DNA from: Candidatus Neomarinimicrobiota bacterium
Lineage (GTDB): Bacteria > Fidelibacterota > UBA8477 > JABMPR01
Reading direction: 5' to 3'
Assembly (NCBI GenBank): GCA_034716895.1
Contig: JAYEKW010000017.1
Coordinates: forward strand, 1 to 33,071
Length of the DNA stretch: 33,071 nt
Under the pieces are notes generated by a model. That model saw only the letters and a list, made by a program, of their open reading frames with translations. It did no database searches and was not told the origin of the DNA. How positions within the stretch are numbered: the stretch's first letter is position 1; each line of letters starts with the position of its first letter. Below, piece after piece: positions 7,681-15,975 of this stretch. Both the position numbers and the translations under genes were made by a program.

Positions 7681-8178
7681 TTACTCTCCTTTATCAGCTT
7701 TTTCAGCGGCCGGTTTAGCTGCAGCCTTTTTAACGGCTGGTTTTTTCGCAGCGGGTGCTTTCTTGGCTGCGGGCTTTTTGGCGGCTGTAGCCTTTTTTTC
7801 AACAGGCTTTTTCTCAGCTATTACTTCAGCATCGGCCTTGGCTACTTTTTTCTTGGCGGCTGGTTTTGCTGGTGCAATACCTTCCACTTTGATCTGTGTA
7901 AAACCCTGGCGATGTCCTTGTTTCTTCTGGTATCCCTTACGGCGTTTCTTTTTGAAAACGATGATCTTTTTGGCGCGGCCATGAGTAATGACTGTTCCAT
8001 CGATGGCGACATTGTCCAGTTCTGGAGTGCCGACTTCAAGATTTTTTCCGTCAGAGTAAGCCAATACGCGCTCGACATTAACCTTTTTACCAGGTTCAAT
8101 ATCGAGAGTCGGAACGTTCAGGACCATGCCAGGTTTCACCTTGAACTGTTTCCCTGCAATTTGAATAATCGCGTACAT
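7681..8178 (-). CDS. rplU: 50S ribosomal protein L21 with a long Ala/Lys/Pro-rich C-terminal tail
   Basis: The open frame extends to 8250, but the L21 start is the ATG at 8178 ([17 protein letters not shown]), preceded by AAAGGAG, and the predicted promoter lies between the two. Residues 1-101 are a complete L21 core, including [19 protein letters not shown], which contacts 23S rRNA. About 64 further residues (102-165) form a low-complexity tail of [10 protein letters not shown]-type repeats, resembling histone H1-like or AlgP-like tails and ending EKADKGE. L21 is normally about 103 residues, so the tail is unusual. The tail's base composition is skewed and repetitive, giving a long false open frame on the opposite strand. 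First gene of the rplU-rpmA operon. Confidence 0.95.
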   Translation of the reverse strand: MYAIIQIAGKQFKVKPGMVLNVPTLDIEPGKKVNVERVLAYSDGKNLEVGTPELDNVAIDGTVITHGRAKKIIVFKKKRRKGYQKKQGHRQGFTQIKVEGIAPAKPAAKKKVAKADAEVIAEKKPVEKKATAAKKPAAKKAPAAKKPAVKKAAAKPAAEKADKGE

Positions 8179-8209
8179 TAGATTTCTCTCCTTTATTAAA
8201 AAGCCCGCG

Positions 8210-8238
8210 AATATAGCTGGCAACCCCGCGCCTGTCAA
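8210..8238 (-). promoter_or_regulatory. Sigma-70 promoter of rplU-rpmA
   Basis: A near-consensus promoter on the minus strand: TTGACA (8233-8238), exactly 17 bases, then TATATT (8210-8215). The discriminator after the -10 is GC-rich (CGCGGGC), the type linked to stringent control of ribosomal genes. The expected start near 8203 gives a leader of about 25 bases containing AAAGGAG before the ATG. Confidence 0.85.
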
Positions 8239-8241
8239 CGG

Positions 8242-8268
8242 ATTATCCAATGAAAAATATTGGATAAT
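8242..8268. promoter_or_regulatory. Perfect 10-bp inverted repeat abutting the rplU -35 element
   Basis: ATTATCCAAT (8242-8251) and ATTGGATAAT (8259-8268) are perfect reverse complements around a 7-base A-rich spacer. The site begins four bases upstream of the rplU -35 box and lies between the divergent rplU and HD-domain genes. Its position suits a protein-binding site better than an RNA structure, because it is outside the expected rplU transcript. A weak terminator is an alternative. Confidence 0.5.
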
Positions 8269-8366
8269 TTATTCAGTGATTGTTATCTGGTGTCGTTCCA
8301 TCATTCTGTGGGTTTCTTTAGGGTATTTAATCCTTCCAATGTCGGATACATATTGTAATATATGGT

Positions 8367-8957
8367 ATGCTTTCACAGCAACAATCCAGTGCTCTATTGG
8401 AAGAATATGCGAAGGGTGCGATTTGGAGCAAGCACTGCTTTGCTGTTGCCCAGGCTGCTTTGAGGGTGGGCTCAGTTCTAAATGAGTTTCGTTCTATCGA
8501 TCTGGAATTTCTATGGTCGGCAGCCCTCTTGCATGATATCGGACGCTATCGCACTCATGATCCTATCAAACATGGTGTTGAGGGTTATCATTTACTGACA
8601 AAGCTGGGACATCATCAGGAAGCCTTCGTCTGTGCATCCCATATATTATTTGGCTTAGATGCAGCGGAAGCAGAACTAGCAGGACTACCAGCCCGTGATT
8701 TCATTCCAAACTCAATTGAAGAACAACTGATCCCCCTGGTGGATTTCATGATTGAATTTGATGAGCCAACCACTTTAGATGAACGATTTGCATCCTTGCG
8801 GAAACGTAACAGCAACAATAGTTATTTCATGGATCGGCTTGATCGGGCAGAACATACAGCAAAAGCACTTTTGGTCCGACTGAATCGTGAAATTGGCCAG
8901 TCTATTGAAGGTATCGTTGCATCAAACAAAGATCGGATTGATGCTGACCTAAACTAA
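8367..8957 (+). CDS. HD-domain (HDIG) phosphohydrolase-like protein
   Basis: The 196-residue cytosolic protein has an HD-superfamily core: H23, the diagnostic LLHDIGRYRTHD (H56-D57), H69, H92 and D126 in the usual order for metal binding. Such proteins hydrolyse phosphomonoesters or phosphodiesters of nucleotides or similar substrates; the substrate cannot be assigned. The ATG at 8367 is the only in-frame ATG or GTG after the upstream stop at 8328-8330. It has no Shine-Dalgarno sequence, and AT-rich TAATAT lies a few bases before it, so a leaderless transcript is possible. Divergent from rplU and convergent with the esterase gene; no clear terminator lies between it and that gene. Confidence 0.82.
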   Translation: MLSQQQSSALLEEYAKGAIWSKHCFAVAQAALRVGSVLNEFRSIDLEFLWSAALLHDIGRYRTHDPIKHGVEGYHLLTKLGHHQEAFVCASHILFGLDAAEAELAGLPARDFIPNSIEEQLIPLVDFMIEFDEPTTLDERFASLRKRNSNNSYFMDRLDRAEHTAKALLVRLNREIGQSIEGIVASNKDRIDADLN

Positions 8958-8976
8958 GCATCCCCAACAGAAGCGC

Positions 8977-10944
8977 TTATTTTAAATAGGTCATCTTTAT
9001 AATCTGGGATGCGTCTTTTGTCTTGAAATGCGCAAAGTACACACCGGTACTGACCTGCTTACCTAAATCAGTTTTTCCACTCCATTGGATATTGTAGACT
9101 CCAGGTGGCTGCTCCCCATGAATAAGACTATTGATTTTTTGTCCCTTGATATCATAAATTGTGATTTCAATTGGAGCGGTCTCTGATAACTCATAACGAA
9201 TGGTTGTCTGTGGATTAAAGGGATTGGGGAAATTTGGATAGAGTTGAGTCTTTGTGGGCGTGAGAGCCATTCTTGATTTATCTATACCAACCATTTCCTG
9301 GCCATCAACCGTGGTGCCTGGAGAAAAGTGAGCCTCGCTAAGTGTTAGATGCTCAACAAATGGATCTTCAATGGAGTTATTCCCATCTGGAGAACGTGTA
9401 AGTGAATTATCGTTGTCAGGTATCGCCGCCGTTGAATTATAAAATTCCCAGGTAATATTGTCAACAACAGCGCTCACAGGCATCGTTACATTATCCACTG
9501 CGCCATAAGCCAGATAGATATCGTGCAACCCATCATCTGATTTTACAATCAAATAATCTCTGCTATTGTACAAACCATTACCAACAAACCCACCCGCTGA
9601 AAAGACCTTTGTTAACAGCGGATTAGCATCATACCCAATCACAGTGGAGACATCACCTCCACCAAAAATAACGACGAACTCATCTGGGTAGAGCAGATAA
9701 CTATTGGGAAATTGAAAGTTAATATCTTCATCATCACCGATCTCCCAACCGGTAAGGTTTACCGGATAATCTGAGATATTTAGTAATTCAATAAACTCAT
9801 CCTGCCAGGCATCCCGGATTCCATCACCATTCGCATCACCCCACCCGACGGTTATGTCTGGATCACACAATATTTCATTGATAACTATTTCCTGGGGCGG
9901 AGGCATATACGCTTCCTGATCACTCATTATATCATAAAGGCGACCAGCCACTCTACTGGCACCTCCAATATTTAAATGGACATAATCAGCCAAATCATTG
10001 TGGGCAATTAGATGGGAGCCTTCTATAAGAAAAATATTTGTGTCTCCATTGGCCTGATAAAGATCAATGATATTGCGAATCGCTTGTTGATAATCTCCCA
10101 TGGAATAAAAGCTACCCATGACACCGACAGTTTTGGTTGTAAAAGGGGTAATACAATAAATAGTTGTCGTTGCGTGGGATTCACGGATATTGTTAATCTG
10201 CTCCTGATAATTAGCAATAAACTGATCAAGATCATGAATCCTGTTCCAATCATTATACCCTTGAAAAATGGTGATTACATCAATATCAGTATCAGGAAAC
10301 ATGCCGCCTATGGGTGGGGATATCCTGGCCGCAGAAATGGCCAGATTAAATAACTCCCAACCAGCCTGCTCTGCCAAAATAAAAGGGAAGGTCCGATAAC
10401 TTGCCAGACCCTGTCCAACACCATGGGACACTGAATTTCCAATTGCGACATAGCGGGGCTTGTCAACCGGAATAATTTCCTCCAGAGCTTGATTGTCATC
10501 CAGCTCTAGACCTGTGAATCCCACATTATGAAAGCTGGGGAGTACAATCTCATAAGTAGTTAGCTGTGAAGAATTATTTGAGGTTATTTCAAAGGTGTTT
10601 GTTGTAAAATTGTCATACCACACGCCATCCTGATAAACACCAAAATCCATCCCCCTACTTTCTCCCCCCATTTCTACAAAACTGGCAATAATCATGTTAC
10701 TGCTGGTTCGAAATCGGATGATAATGCCTGCTTGAGTGCGGGCTGTTTCAGCAATAAAATCGCTACCCGGATCATTGATCACAGCTTCAGTTATTCTATG
10801 AAAAATAGCCACATTGGAATGGCGGTCAACATAGAAGACTCCATCATAAGCAATAAGACTATCGTCTGGAGCAATGAGGGTATTTGCTTGAATCGCGTTG
10901 GTATTGGCACTGACTAAAAGCAAAATAATAACTAACTTTTTCAT
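8977..10944 (-). CDS. T9SS-exported SGNH/GDSL esterase with lamin-tail domain
   Basis: The 655-residue secreted protein has a signal peptide (1-20) and an N-terminal beta-sandwich (about 30-155) like the domain preceding SGNH modules in carbohydrate esterases. The SGNH hydrolase (about 162-345) shows block I GNSVSHG (S171 nucleophile, N replacing the usual D of GDS), block III GYND (229-232) and block V DYVH (D320, H323). A lamin-tail domain follows (about 352-545; GDANGDG, QDEFIELLN, IFGGGDVS, DPFVEHLT), then a T9SS type-A-like sorting domain (about 570-655; YPNFPNPFNP, ending KMTYLK). It probably removes acyl or acetyl groups from an extracellular polymer or lipid; the substrate is unknown. 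The lamin-tail module is closely related to two copies in the protein at 22110-24719. Confidence 0.88.
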   Translation of the reverse strand: MKKLVIILLLVSANTNAIQANTLIAPDDSLIAYDGVFYVDRHSNVAIFHRITEAVINDPGSDFIAETARTQAGIIIRFRTSSNMIIASFVEMGGESRGMDFGVYQDGVWYDNFTTNTFEITSNNSSQLTTYEIVLPSFHNVGFTGLELDDNQALEEIIPVDKPRYVAIGNSVSHGVGQGLASYRTFPFILAEQAGWELFNLAISAARISPPIGGMFPDTDIDVITIFQGYNDWNRIHDLDQFIANYQEQINNIRESHATTTIYCITPFTTKTVGVMGSFYSMGDYQQAIRNIIDLYQANGDTNIFLIEGSHLIAHNDLADYVHLNIGGASRVAGRLYDIMSDQEAYMPPPQEIVINEILCDPDITVGWGDANGDGIRDAWQDEFIELLNISDYPVNLTGWEIGDDEDINFQFPNSYLLYPDEFVVIFGGGDVSTVIGYDANPLLTKVFSAGGFVGNGLYNSRDYLIVKSDDGLHDIYLAYGAVDNVTMPVSAVVDNITWEFYNSTAAIPDNDNSLTRSPDGNNSIEDPFVEHLTLSEAHFSPGTTVDGQEMVGIDKSRMALTPTKTQLYPNFPNPFNPQTTIRYELSETAPIEITIYDIKGQKINSLIHGEQPPGVYNIQWSGKTDLGKQVSTGVYFAHFKTKDASQIIKMTYLK

Positions 10945-11055
10945 TTTTCCATATCCCCTTATATATCAACACAATCGCAATAATCGTGACTAGGCACAAT
11001 CCATCTGCGAAGTAAATTCCTTTATTTTTTGGTACCGATTGATGCTCTTGATTGC

Positions 11056-11136
11056 CTTTCTGAGGCAACTATCGAAGAATCTCAGATGTTGGATAACCAA
11101 AGGAGATTCTTCACTTCGTTACACTCGTTCAGAAAG
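11056..11136. repeat. Nested inverted-repeat (cruciform) intergenic element after glpT-like gene
   Basis: An 8-bp outer pair (11056-11063 with 11129-11136), a perfect 10-bp inner pair (11074-11083 with 11103-11112) and a 4-bp tip (11089-11092 with 11097-11100) nest around an ATAA loop. Both arms carry words such as GAAGAATCTC, and one also has CTGAACGA, which I recognise from widespread dispersed intergenic repeats in bacteria. It begins 12 bases past the stop of the transporter gene, so its RNA could also serve as a 3' hairpin. The remaining bases to 10945 show nothing clear. Confidence 0.55.
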
Positions 11137-11147
11137 ACAAGTTTCCC

Positions 11148-12500
11148 TTAGGCTTTTGGTTTGATGTTCCATGTGAAAGCCAATAGAATGATACCCATAA
11201 CTGTTGCGCCCAGGATACTGAAAATTACAAAATTCCAACCCGTCTCCAGTCCATACAATTTACCATAATGATCAACCATCCAACCAAAGCCCTTGGCCTG
11301 TAATGACCGTCCTATGTATCCGAAAAGTCCGATAAATCCCGCTGCTGTGCCAACTGCTTTTTTCGAAGTGAGATCAAGGCCTGATACGGCCAAAAGCATG
11401 ACCGGTGGATAGATAAAGAACCCAATAACTACCAACATGGCCATATCAAAATTCAAGTTGCCCGGTGGATTTGCATAGAGACCATAAAAGGCGAAGAGGA
11501 TGGGAATCATGCATAAAAGACTTACCATTCCCCGGCGACCACCCAGACGATCAGACAGCCAGCCCATGATCAGGGTTGAGGGAATAGCTGCAAACTCAAT
11601 AAATACAATGGCAAAACCCCCTCCAAGCAGGGTTGCTCCCTTAACTTCCCTGAGGTACATGGGACCCCAGTCCAGCATGCTGTAACGGACGATATAAACA
11701 AAGAAATTGGCGAAGGCCACAATCCACAGAAGTTTATTCTTTAAAATATTATCAACAAAAAGTTCGCGAGTTGAAAGCTCTCTCTCGTGTTTGAGACCCT
11801 CTTTTTTTTCAAGCTCTGAATAATCATTTTTGTACGCTTCGATGGATGGCAAACCTAATGATTGGGGTGTATCACGTAACCGCCAGTAAAGATAAGCCGC
11901 ACCGAGTAATGCTATGGTTCCAGGAAAATAAAAGGCCGCTTGCCAGCCAAAACTAGAGGCCGCGTAAGCTGCAAGGATGCCCGCTAACCCACCACCAACA
12001 TTGGTAGCAACATTCCAGATGGCAAACATGGAACCCCGTTCTTTCAAACTATACCAATGCCCAAGGGAGCGACCACAAGGGGGCCAGCCCATTCCCTGGA
12101 TAAAACCATTCAATGACCATAAGGCCAGGTGAATCCAATATGTTTCCATGCCACCGAAGGCAAAATTTACCAGACCGGTAAGTAATAAACCGGTAGCCAT
12201 AAATTTCCTGGGATCAGAACGATCTGAAAGTGACCCCATGAGGAATTTTCCAATTCCATAAGAGATGGCAGAAAGGGCTAGAATGTTACCGATCATATTA
12301 TGATCGTATGTCAGGGCAGTTCCAATGTCCTTGCTAACTACGGATAGGTTGTTGCGCACGAGATAAAACATGACATAACCCATAAACGTGGATTCCATGG
12401 TGCTCCAGCGGTACCGGGTATAGGTCTTGGCTATCTGCTCCTCAGGTATTCGTTCGATATGGGGTGCCGGTGCGTAAAACTTCTTAATCCAATTCAGCAT
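11148..12500 (-). CDS. glpT: GlpT-type organophosphate:phosphate antiporter (MFS)
   Basis: The 450-residue, 12-helix major-facilitator protein opens with the GlpT-like PAPHIERIPEE. It carries family motifs GFIQGMGWPPCGRS (131-145), RDTPQSLGLPSIEAYKNDY (209-227) and GPVMLL-type GFFIYPPVMLLAV. The two substrate-phosphate arginines of E. coli GlpT (R45, R269) align with R49 (YLVRNN) and R272 (YIVRYSMLDWGP). The GlpT histidine H165 aligns with T166 (WNVATNVGGG), so the exact phospho-compound may differ; UhpT/UhpC-like substrates are possible. It exchanges an organophosphate, likely glycerol-3-phosphate, for phosphate at the inner membrane. It is downstream of a glycerophosphodiesterase, as in classical glpTQ loci, with its own AAGGA ribosome binding site after a 102-base gap. 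Confidence 0.85.
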   Translation of the reverse strand: MLNWIKKFYAPAPHIERIPEEQIAKTYTRYRWSTMESTFMGYVMFYLVRNNLSVVSKDIGTALTYDHNMIGNILALSAISYGIGKFLMGSLSDRSDPRKFMATGLLLTGLVNFAFGGMETYWIHLALWSLNGFIQGMGWPPCGRSLGHWYSLKERGSMFAIWNVATNVGGGLAGILAAYAASSFGWQAAFYFPGTIALLGAAYLYWRLRDTPQSLGLPSIEAYKNDYSELEKKEGLKHERELSTRELFVDNILKNKLLWIVAFANFFVYIVRYSMLDWGPMYLREVKGATLLGGGFAIVFIEFAAIPSTLIMGWLSDRLGGRRGMVSLLCMIPILFAFYGLYANPPGNLNFDMAMLVVIGFFIYPPVMLLAVSGLDLTSKKAVGTAAGFIGLFGYIGRSLQAKGFGWMVDHYGKLYGLETGWNFVIFSILGATVMGIILLAFTWNIKPKA

Positions 12501-12602
12501 GCTTTGATCCTTACTTTTGTTAGAACGAGACTACACATTTATATCTGTCTCAGTATGACTGATCGCATCTCATTCCCCTGAACTGTGACAGGTTCTGTTA
12601 AA

Positions 12603-13496
12603 TCATTTAATCTTTTTGTATATATACAACTCATGAATCTCGCGATCATAGCCGGGATAAAATTCCTGGGGCACTCCCTGAACGATGCGTGTGCCGCGAT
12701 TCATGAGGACTGATAATTTGCTTCCATCAGGAGCTAAGCAAAGTCCTTCTACTTCTCCAGCTCGCTTAAACTCATCTAACGTTTTTACAGTATTCATTTG
12801 CCTGAGGTTTGATTCATTTTGATCAGGAATAGTGATGGAGTAGATGTGATCGTGCTTTTCATGATCAGCATCACCATCATCAGCCGTCAGAAATAGTTGA
12901 TCCTGATATATCATGATCCCCTGAATCTGCGTAGGAACTGGATTGAGTTCAACCCGACCCACATAATTCCCTGATTCTAAATCGTATTGATAGAGGTATT
13001 GTCCATTCAACCAGTCCGCCAGCCAAATCGTTTTCCGGGGGCCATCAATGGCGATACCACAGACTTCAACCTGTCCAGAAGCGGGCTCCCAGGGGATAGA
13101 TCGTTTGTAAGTCAGCGTTTCTAGATCATAAATTACAATCTGGATATTCTCACCTCTTCCGTTGGTGAAGTTCTCAACACCTGTATACAATTCATGACCA
13201 TGAATCGCAATATCGCCGAGATGGTTGACCGGACCCTCCAAGTCAATGAAGGGCTCGAGATTACTCATCAATAACTCACCCTCTAGAGAATATTGATAGA
13301 GAGCCTTGCTACCACTTACAATATAGATTTGGCCGTTGGTGGCAACCCCCTGGCGTCCTTCAACTTCAAAAACAGTTTCCAGCTCATAACTAAAAACAGG
13401 AGTGTGTGCTACATCCTGATCTGATTTACAAGCGGATAAACCCAGGATGATAAGAACCAATAAAAGTGGCAACAGCCTCTTTGAAGAATTCTTCAT
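12603..13496 (-). CDS. Beta-propeller lipoprotein
   Basis: The 297-residue lipoprotein has signal peptide and lipobox GLSAC (lipid cysteine at 23). The mature part repeats strand-turn units with motifs such as GDIAIHGHELYTGVE, CGIAIDGPRKTIWLADW, IQGIMIYQDQLFLTADDG and EGLCLAPDGSKLSVL, consistent with a six-bladed propeller of the SdiA-regulated/NHL/SMP-30 kind. I cannot say whether it is enzymatic or a binding scaffold. Its ATG shares one base with the stop of the glycerophosphodiesterase gene (TAATG), so it is translationally coupled to it; the transporter gene follows. This suggests a periplasmic or surface role with phosphodiester breakdown. A histidine- and acid-rich loop (DDGDADHEKHDH) could bind metal. 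Confidence 0.75.
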   Translation of the reverse strand: MKNSSKRLLPLLLVLIILGLSACKSDQDVAHTPVFSYELETVFEVEGRQGVATNGQIYIVSGSKALYQYSLEGELLMSNLEPFIDLEGPVNHLGDIAIHGHELYTGVENFTNGRGENIQIVIYDLETLTYKRSIPWEPASGQVEVCGIAIDGPRKTIWLADWLNGQYLYQYDLESGNYVGRVELNPVPTQIQGIMIYQDQLFLTADDGDADHEKHDHIYSITIPDQNESNLRQMNTVKTLDEFKRAGEVEGLCLAPDGSKLSVLMNRGTRIVQGVPQEFYPGYDREIHELYIYKKIK

Positions 13497-14287
13497 TATT
13501 TTGTATTGAGAAATTCTCGCCAGCGATCAGGATAATTAGTGATAACATTATCAATTTTAAGATCCCGTAGGCGAATCATTTCTTCAGGTTTGTCTACTTT
13601 TCCCCAGACATGGACTTCTTTACCAGCTTTATGAGCCTTCTCCACAAATTCGGCTGTGACAATTTTATTCTTAACACTCAGTATATCTACATTGGCTGCA
13701 AAGACGTCAACATCCTTATCCTTAGGCATCTTTGAGAAAAGATAGCCAACTTTGTAGGCTGGATATAACTCACGAACCAGATCAATAGCAGCCCAATTAA
13801 AGGAAGTTATGATACATTGATCAACAAACTTCTTTTCCTCAAGCACCTGCATAACGTGCTCTGTGAGACCATCCTGATGTCCATTCATTTTGATCTCAAC
13901 GTTCAGGAGCATGCGGCCATTGACGGAGTCAATAATATCAGAGAATAACGGGATGGGCTCCCCGCGATAATCCTCATGCTTCCAGGCACCGGCTTCAAAT
14001 CCGGCAATACTATCATAGGGTAAATCCCAGACATTGGCAATAACAGCAGAAGTGCGTTCATAGGTTTTATCATGGTACAGGATTAATACGTCGTCTGAAG
14101 TTTCCTGAACATCCAGTTCAGCATAATCAGCACCCTGTTCGATGGCCAGTAAATAGGCTGACATCGTATTTTCAGGAGCAACTCCTGATGATCCACGATG
14201 AGCCGTGATAAATATTTCGTGTTGACTACTACAGGCTGTTATGATCACGATTACAGTTACTAGCAGTATTCCTTTTAGGATTTTCAT
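13496..14287 (-). CDS. Glycerophosphodiester phosphodiesterase lipoprotein
   Basis: The frame runs back to 14365, but the start at 14287 follows GGAGG and gives a proper lipoprotein signal (lipobox ITAC, C19), 263 residues long. GDPD motifs are intact: AHRGSSGVAPENT (H30, R31, E39), ELDVQ (E57, D59) and LYHD (H72), with the TIM-barrel end WGKVDKPEEM and ITNYPD. The enzyme hydrolyses glycerophosphodiesters to glycerol-3-phosphate and an alcohol using a metal ion; here it would be anchored in the periplasm or on the surface. It is followed, with a one-base overlap, by a propeller lipoprotein and then a GlpT-type transporter that could take up its product. The 146 bases upstream hold no clear terminator, so it may be the continuation of the preceding operon. 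Confidence 0.9.
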   Translation of the reverse strand: MKILKGILLVTVIVIITACSSQHEIFITAHRGSSGVAPENTMSAYLLAIEQGADYAELDVQETSDDVLILYHDKTYERTSAVIANVWDLPYDSIAGFEAGAWKHEDYRGEPIPLFSDIIDSVNGRMLLNVEIKMNGHQDGLTEHVMQVLEEKKFVDQCIITSFNWAAIDLVRELYPAYKVGYLFSKMPKDKDVDVFAANVDILSVKNKIVTAEFVEKAHKAGKEVHVWGKVDKPEEMIRLRDLKIDNVITNYPDRWREFLNTK

Positions 14288-14433
14288 ATTTCCTCCATTA
14301 GTTTTTTTGAGCTCCGAGGTCGCCGCGCCCTGCTTGCGAAGACACAACTTGCAAATATTGAACAATAGTTGGCACTACCTGTTTCAAGACGTAAACATTA
14401 TTATTCAACAACTTGAGGTTTTTTAAATTCAAA

Positions 14434-15975
14434 CTATTTCATCCCCCAGATTGGATCAGGAGTGGGGAAGGCACTACGCAAGTAGGGTAATCCTAATTTG
14501 AACAGATAGGCATCTGGCTGTCGTTTTCCTGTAGGCAGATCCACCTCAATCGACTTTAATAGTTGCTCATTTATGATGAGATCTATCTGTGACATTAGAC
14601 TATCAACCTGCTGATCCAAAGTCAGCTTTACTTTCAAATTAATGAGCTGTTGTTCCGCTTGTTTCCATCTGGCATCGCCATTTACGGTAGTGGGACCGAG
14701 ATGCTGAGCCACTTCATCTTCTGAGATTATAACTGCGGATTTCAATTCGCTGATATAATTCTGAACCAGTAGTTTTTCCGACCATTGCTGCAACTCATTC
14801 TGAATTTTTAGGTCTTGATCATAGCCTCTCGCCATAGCTTCCCTCTCCATAAAGTAATCACGTAAAGCAATGGCAATTTCACCGTTGAGTTCTTTGGCAA
14901 AACTCTGTTTGTCAGTGGCTTCAATATGAAAGGGCTTAAGCAAGACCTGGTCTAAAAGCTCTGCAACAGACAATGACCCACCGCTAAAACGGACGGCTGG
15001 ATCATGCCCATGTTCCTGAAGCAAGTTCAGAACATCCTGAGAAGGTAATTCCTGATTTTCAGCCTGGCTCTGAGGAAGTTGTTTTTGTTCATAAGGCAGA
15101 TTCACATACAATTCATAGAGTGCGTTAACCAGTAGGACAAAACTCTCGCCCGCCACTTCGATTTCAAGTGGATCCATAAATTCTTTCACAAAGCGACGTG
15201 CGTTCGCCAGCCGTTTTTTATACATGAGAATCTTGTGAAAACGATCATGATATTTGATGATATCACCTTCAGCAATAATCTCTTTAATCATTGCCACATT
15301 TTGGAAAATGATATAGGAATCCCCAAATGTGATGACTTCAGAGTACGCCTGCGGATGCAGTTTAAAAAGAATTTCATTCAGAGGAAGTTCGAGTTCGCCG
15401 GACTTAAGAAAGTCAGTACTATCCAGATAAGCCCTGGTCGTGAAATCTACAGGGTTATTCAATAAACTATCAAATTCGACACCAGCATCTAACTCCTCCA
15501 GACATTGAACTGCGAATTGCCTATCCTGGGTTACTAGATATTTAGCTTTAATGCTGAGGCTTGACTGAAGAATTGCATTCCGGATTTCGGTATCTGTGAC
15601 CTGGACTTTATCATGCACCTCTTCCTTGAACATGTGTTCTACCAATAGTTCCTGTTCTAATAACTTAAGCGCTTTCACGATGGCTGGATATTGTGTGTAA
15701 GAGCTATCATTTTTCAGCATCTCGGCGATGAGCTCTTCACGGATCATGGCATCCAAAAAGCTGCGTTTGGGTTGAGCTATTTTTTCTTTCAGTAACGATG
15801 GTCCAGCCTGATAACTGTTGGAAAACTCCTGAACCGTTATGGTGGCATCACCAATCCTGGCAAGGCCATTACTTTCAAGTGATTTGCTTGCCTGTTGCTC
15901 ACAACTGACCAGGATGATCATGAGGAATATCGGAATTGTCAAACGGCTTTTAATTGGGAAGGTCCTCTGCCTCAA
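14434..15975 (-). CDS. SurA/PrsA-like (parvulin-fold) lipoprotein chaperone
   Basis: The 513-residue lipoprotein has signal and lipobox ILVSC (C25). A SurA-N-like opening is visible (ARIGDATITVQEFSNSYQ, 39-56, then MIREELIAEMLKNDS). A PpiC/parvulin-like domain follows at about 142-232 (IKAKYLVTQDRQFAV, LPLNEILFKLHPQAYSEV). The catalytic histidine of parvulins (HILV) is replaced in KYLV, so it is probably a chaperone without isomerase activity. A long helical C-terminal region follows. The start codon is TTG at 15975, overlapping the TGA of the upstream phosphoesterase gene (TTGA); the next Met would destroy the signal peptide. Last of four overlap-coupled genes; it may help fold or export the co-encoded secreted proteins, which is inference. 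Confidence 0.75.
   Translation of the reverse strand: MRQRTFPIKSRLTIPIFLMIILVSCEQQASKSLESNGLARIGDATITVQEFSNSYQAGPSLLKEKIAQPKRSFLDAMIREELIAEMLKNDSSYTQYPAIVKALKLLEQELLVEHMFKEEVHDKVQVTDTEIRNAILQSSLSIKAKYLVTQDRQFAVQCLEELDAGVEFDSLLNNPVDFTTRAYLDSTDFLKSGELELPLNEILFKLHPQAYSEVITFGDSYIIFQNVAMIKEIIAEGDIIKYHDRFHKILMYKKRLANARRFVKEFMDPLEIEVAGESFVLLVNALYELYVNLPYEQKQLPQSQAENQELPSQDVLNLLQEHGHDPAVRFSGGSLSVAELLDQVLLKPFHIEATDKQSFAKELNGEIAIALRDYFMEREAMARGYDQDLKIQNELQQWSEKLLVQNYISELKSAVIISEDEVAQHLGPTTVNGDARWKQAEQQLINLKVKLTLDQQVDSLMSQIDLIINEQLLKSIEVDLPTGKRQPDAYLFKLGLPYLRSAFPTPDPIWGMK

Noticed and set aside
7403-8181. Long plus-strand open frames opposite rplU and rpmA
   Set aside because: They are shadows of the repetitive Ala/Lys tail and L21 core: low-complexity Phe/Ala/Gly products with no ribosome binding site, opposite two certain ribosomal genes.
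8179-8250. N-terminal extension of L21 to 8250
   Set aside because: The predicted promoter of the operon lies inside this stretch, and family members start at MYAII.
12560-12600. Possible Pho box upstream of the transporter gene (CTGTCAC on the minus strand)
   Set aside because: Only one half matches the CTGTCAT-type repeat. The second half at the required spacing does not, so phosphate control is not supported by sequence.
14288-14433. Terminator or promoter before the glycerophosphodiesterase gene
   Set aside because: Only short inverted repeats without a T-tract and no well-spaced promoter boxes were found.
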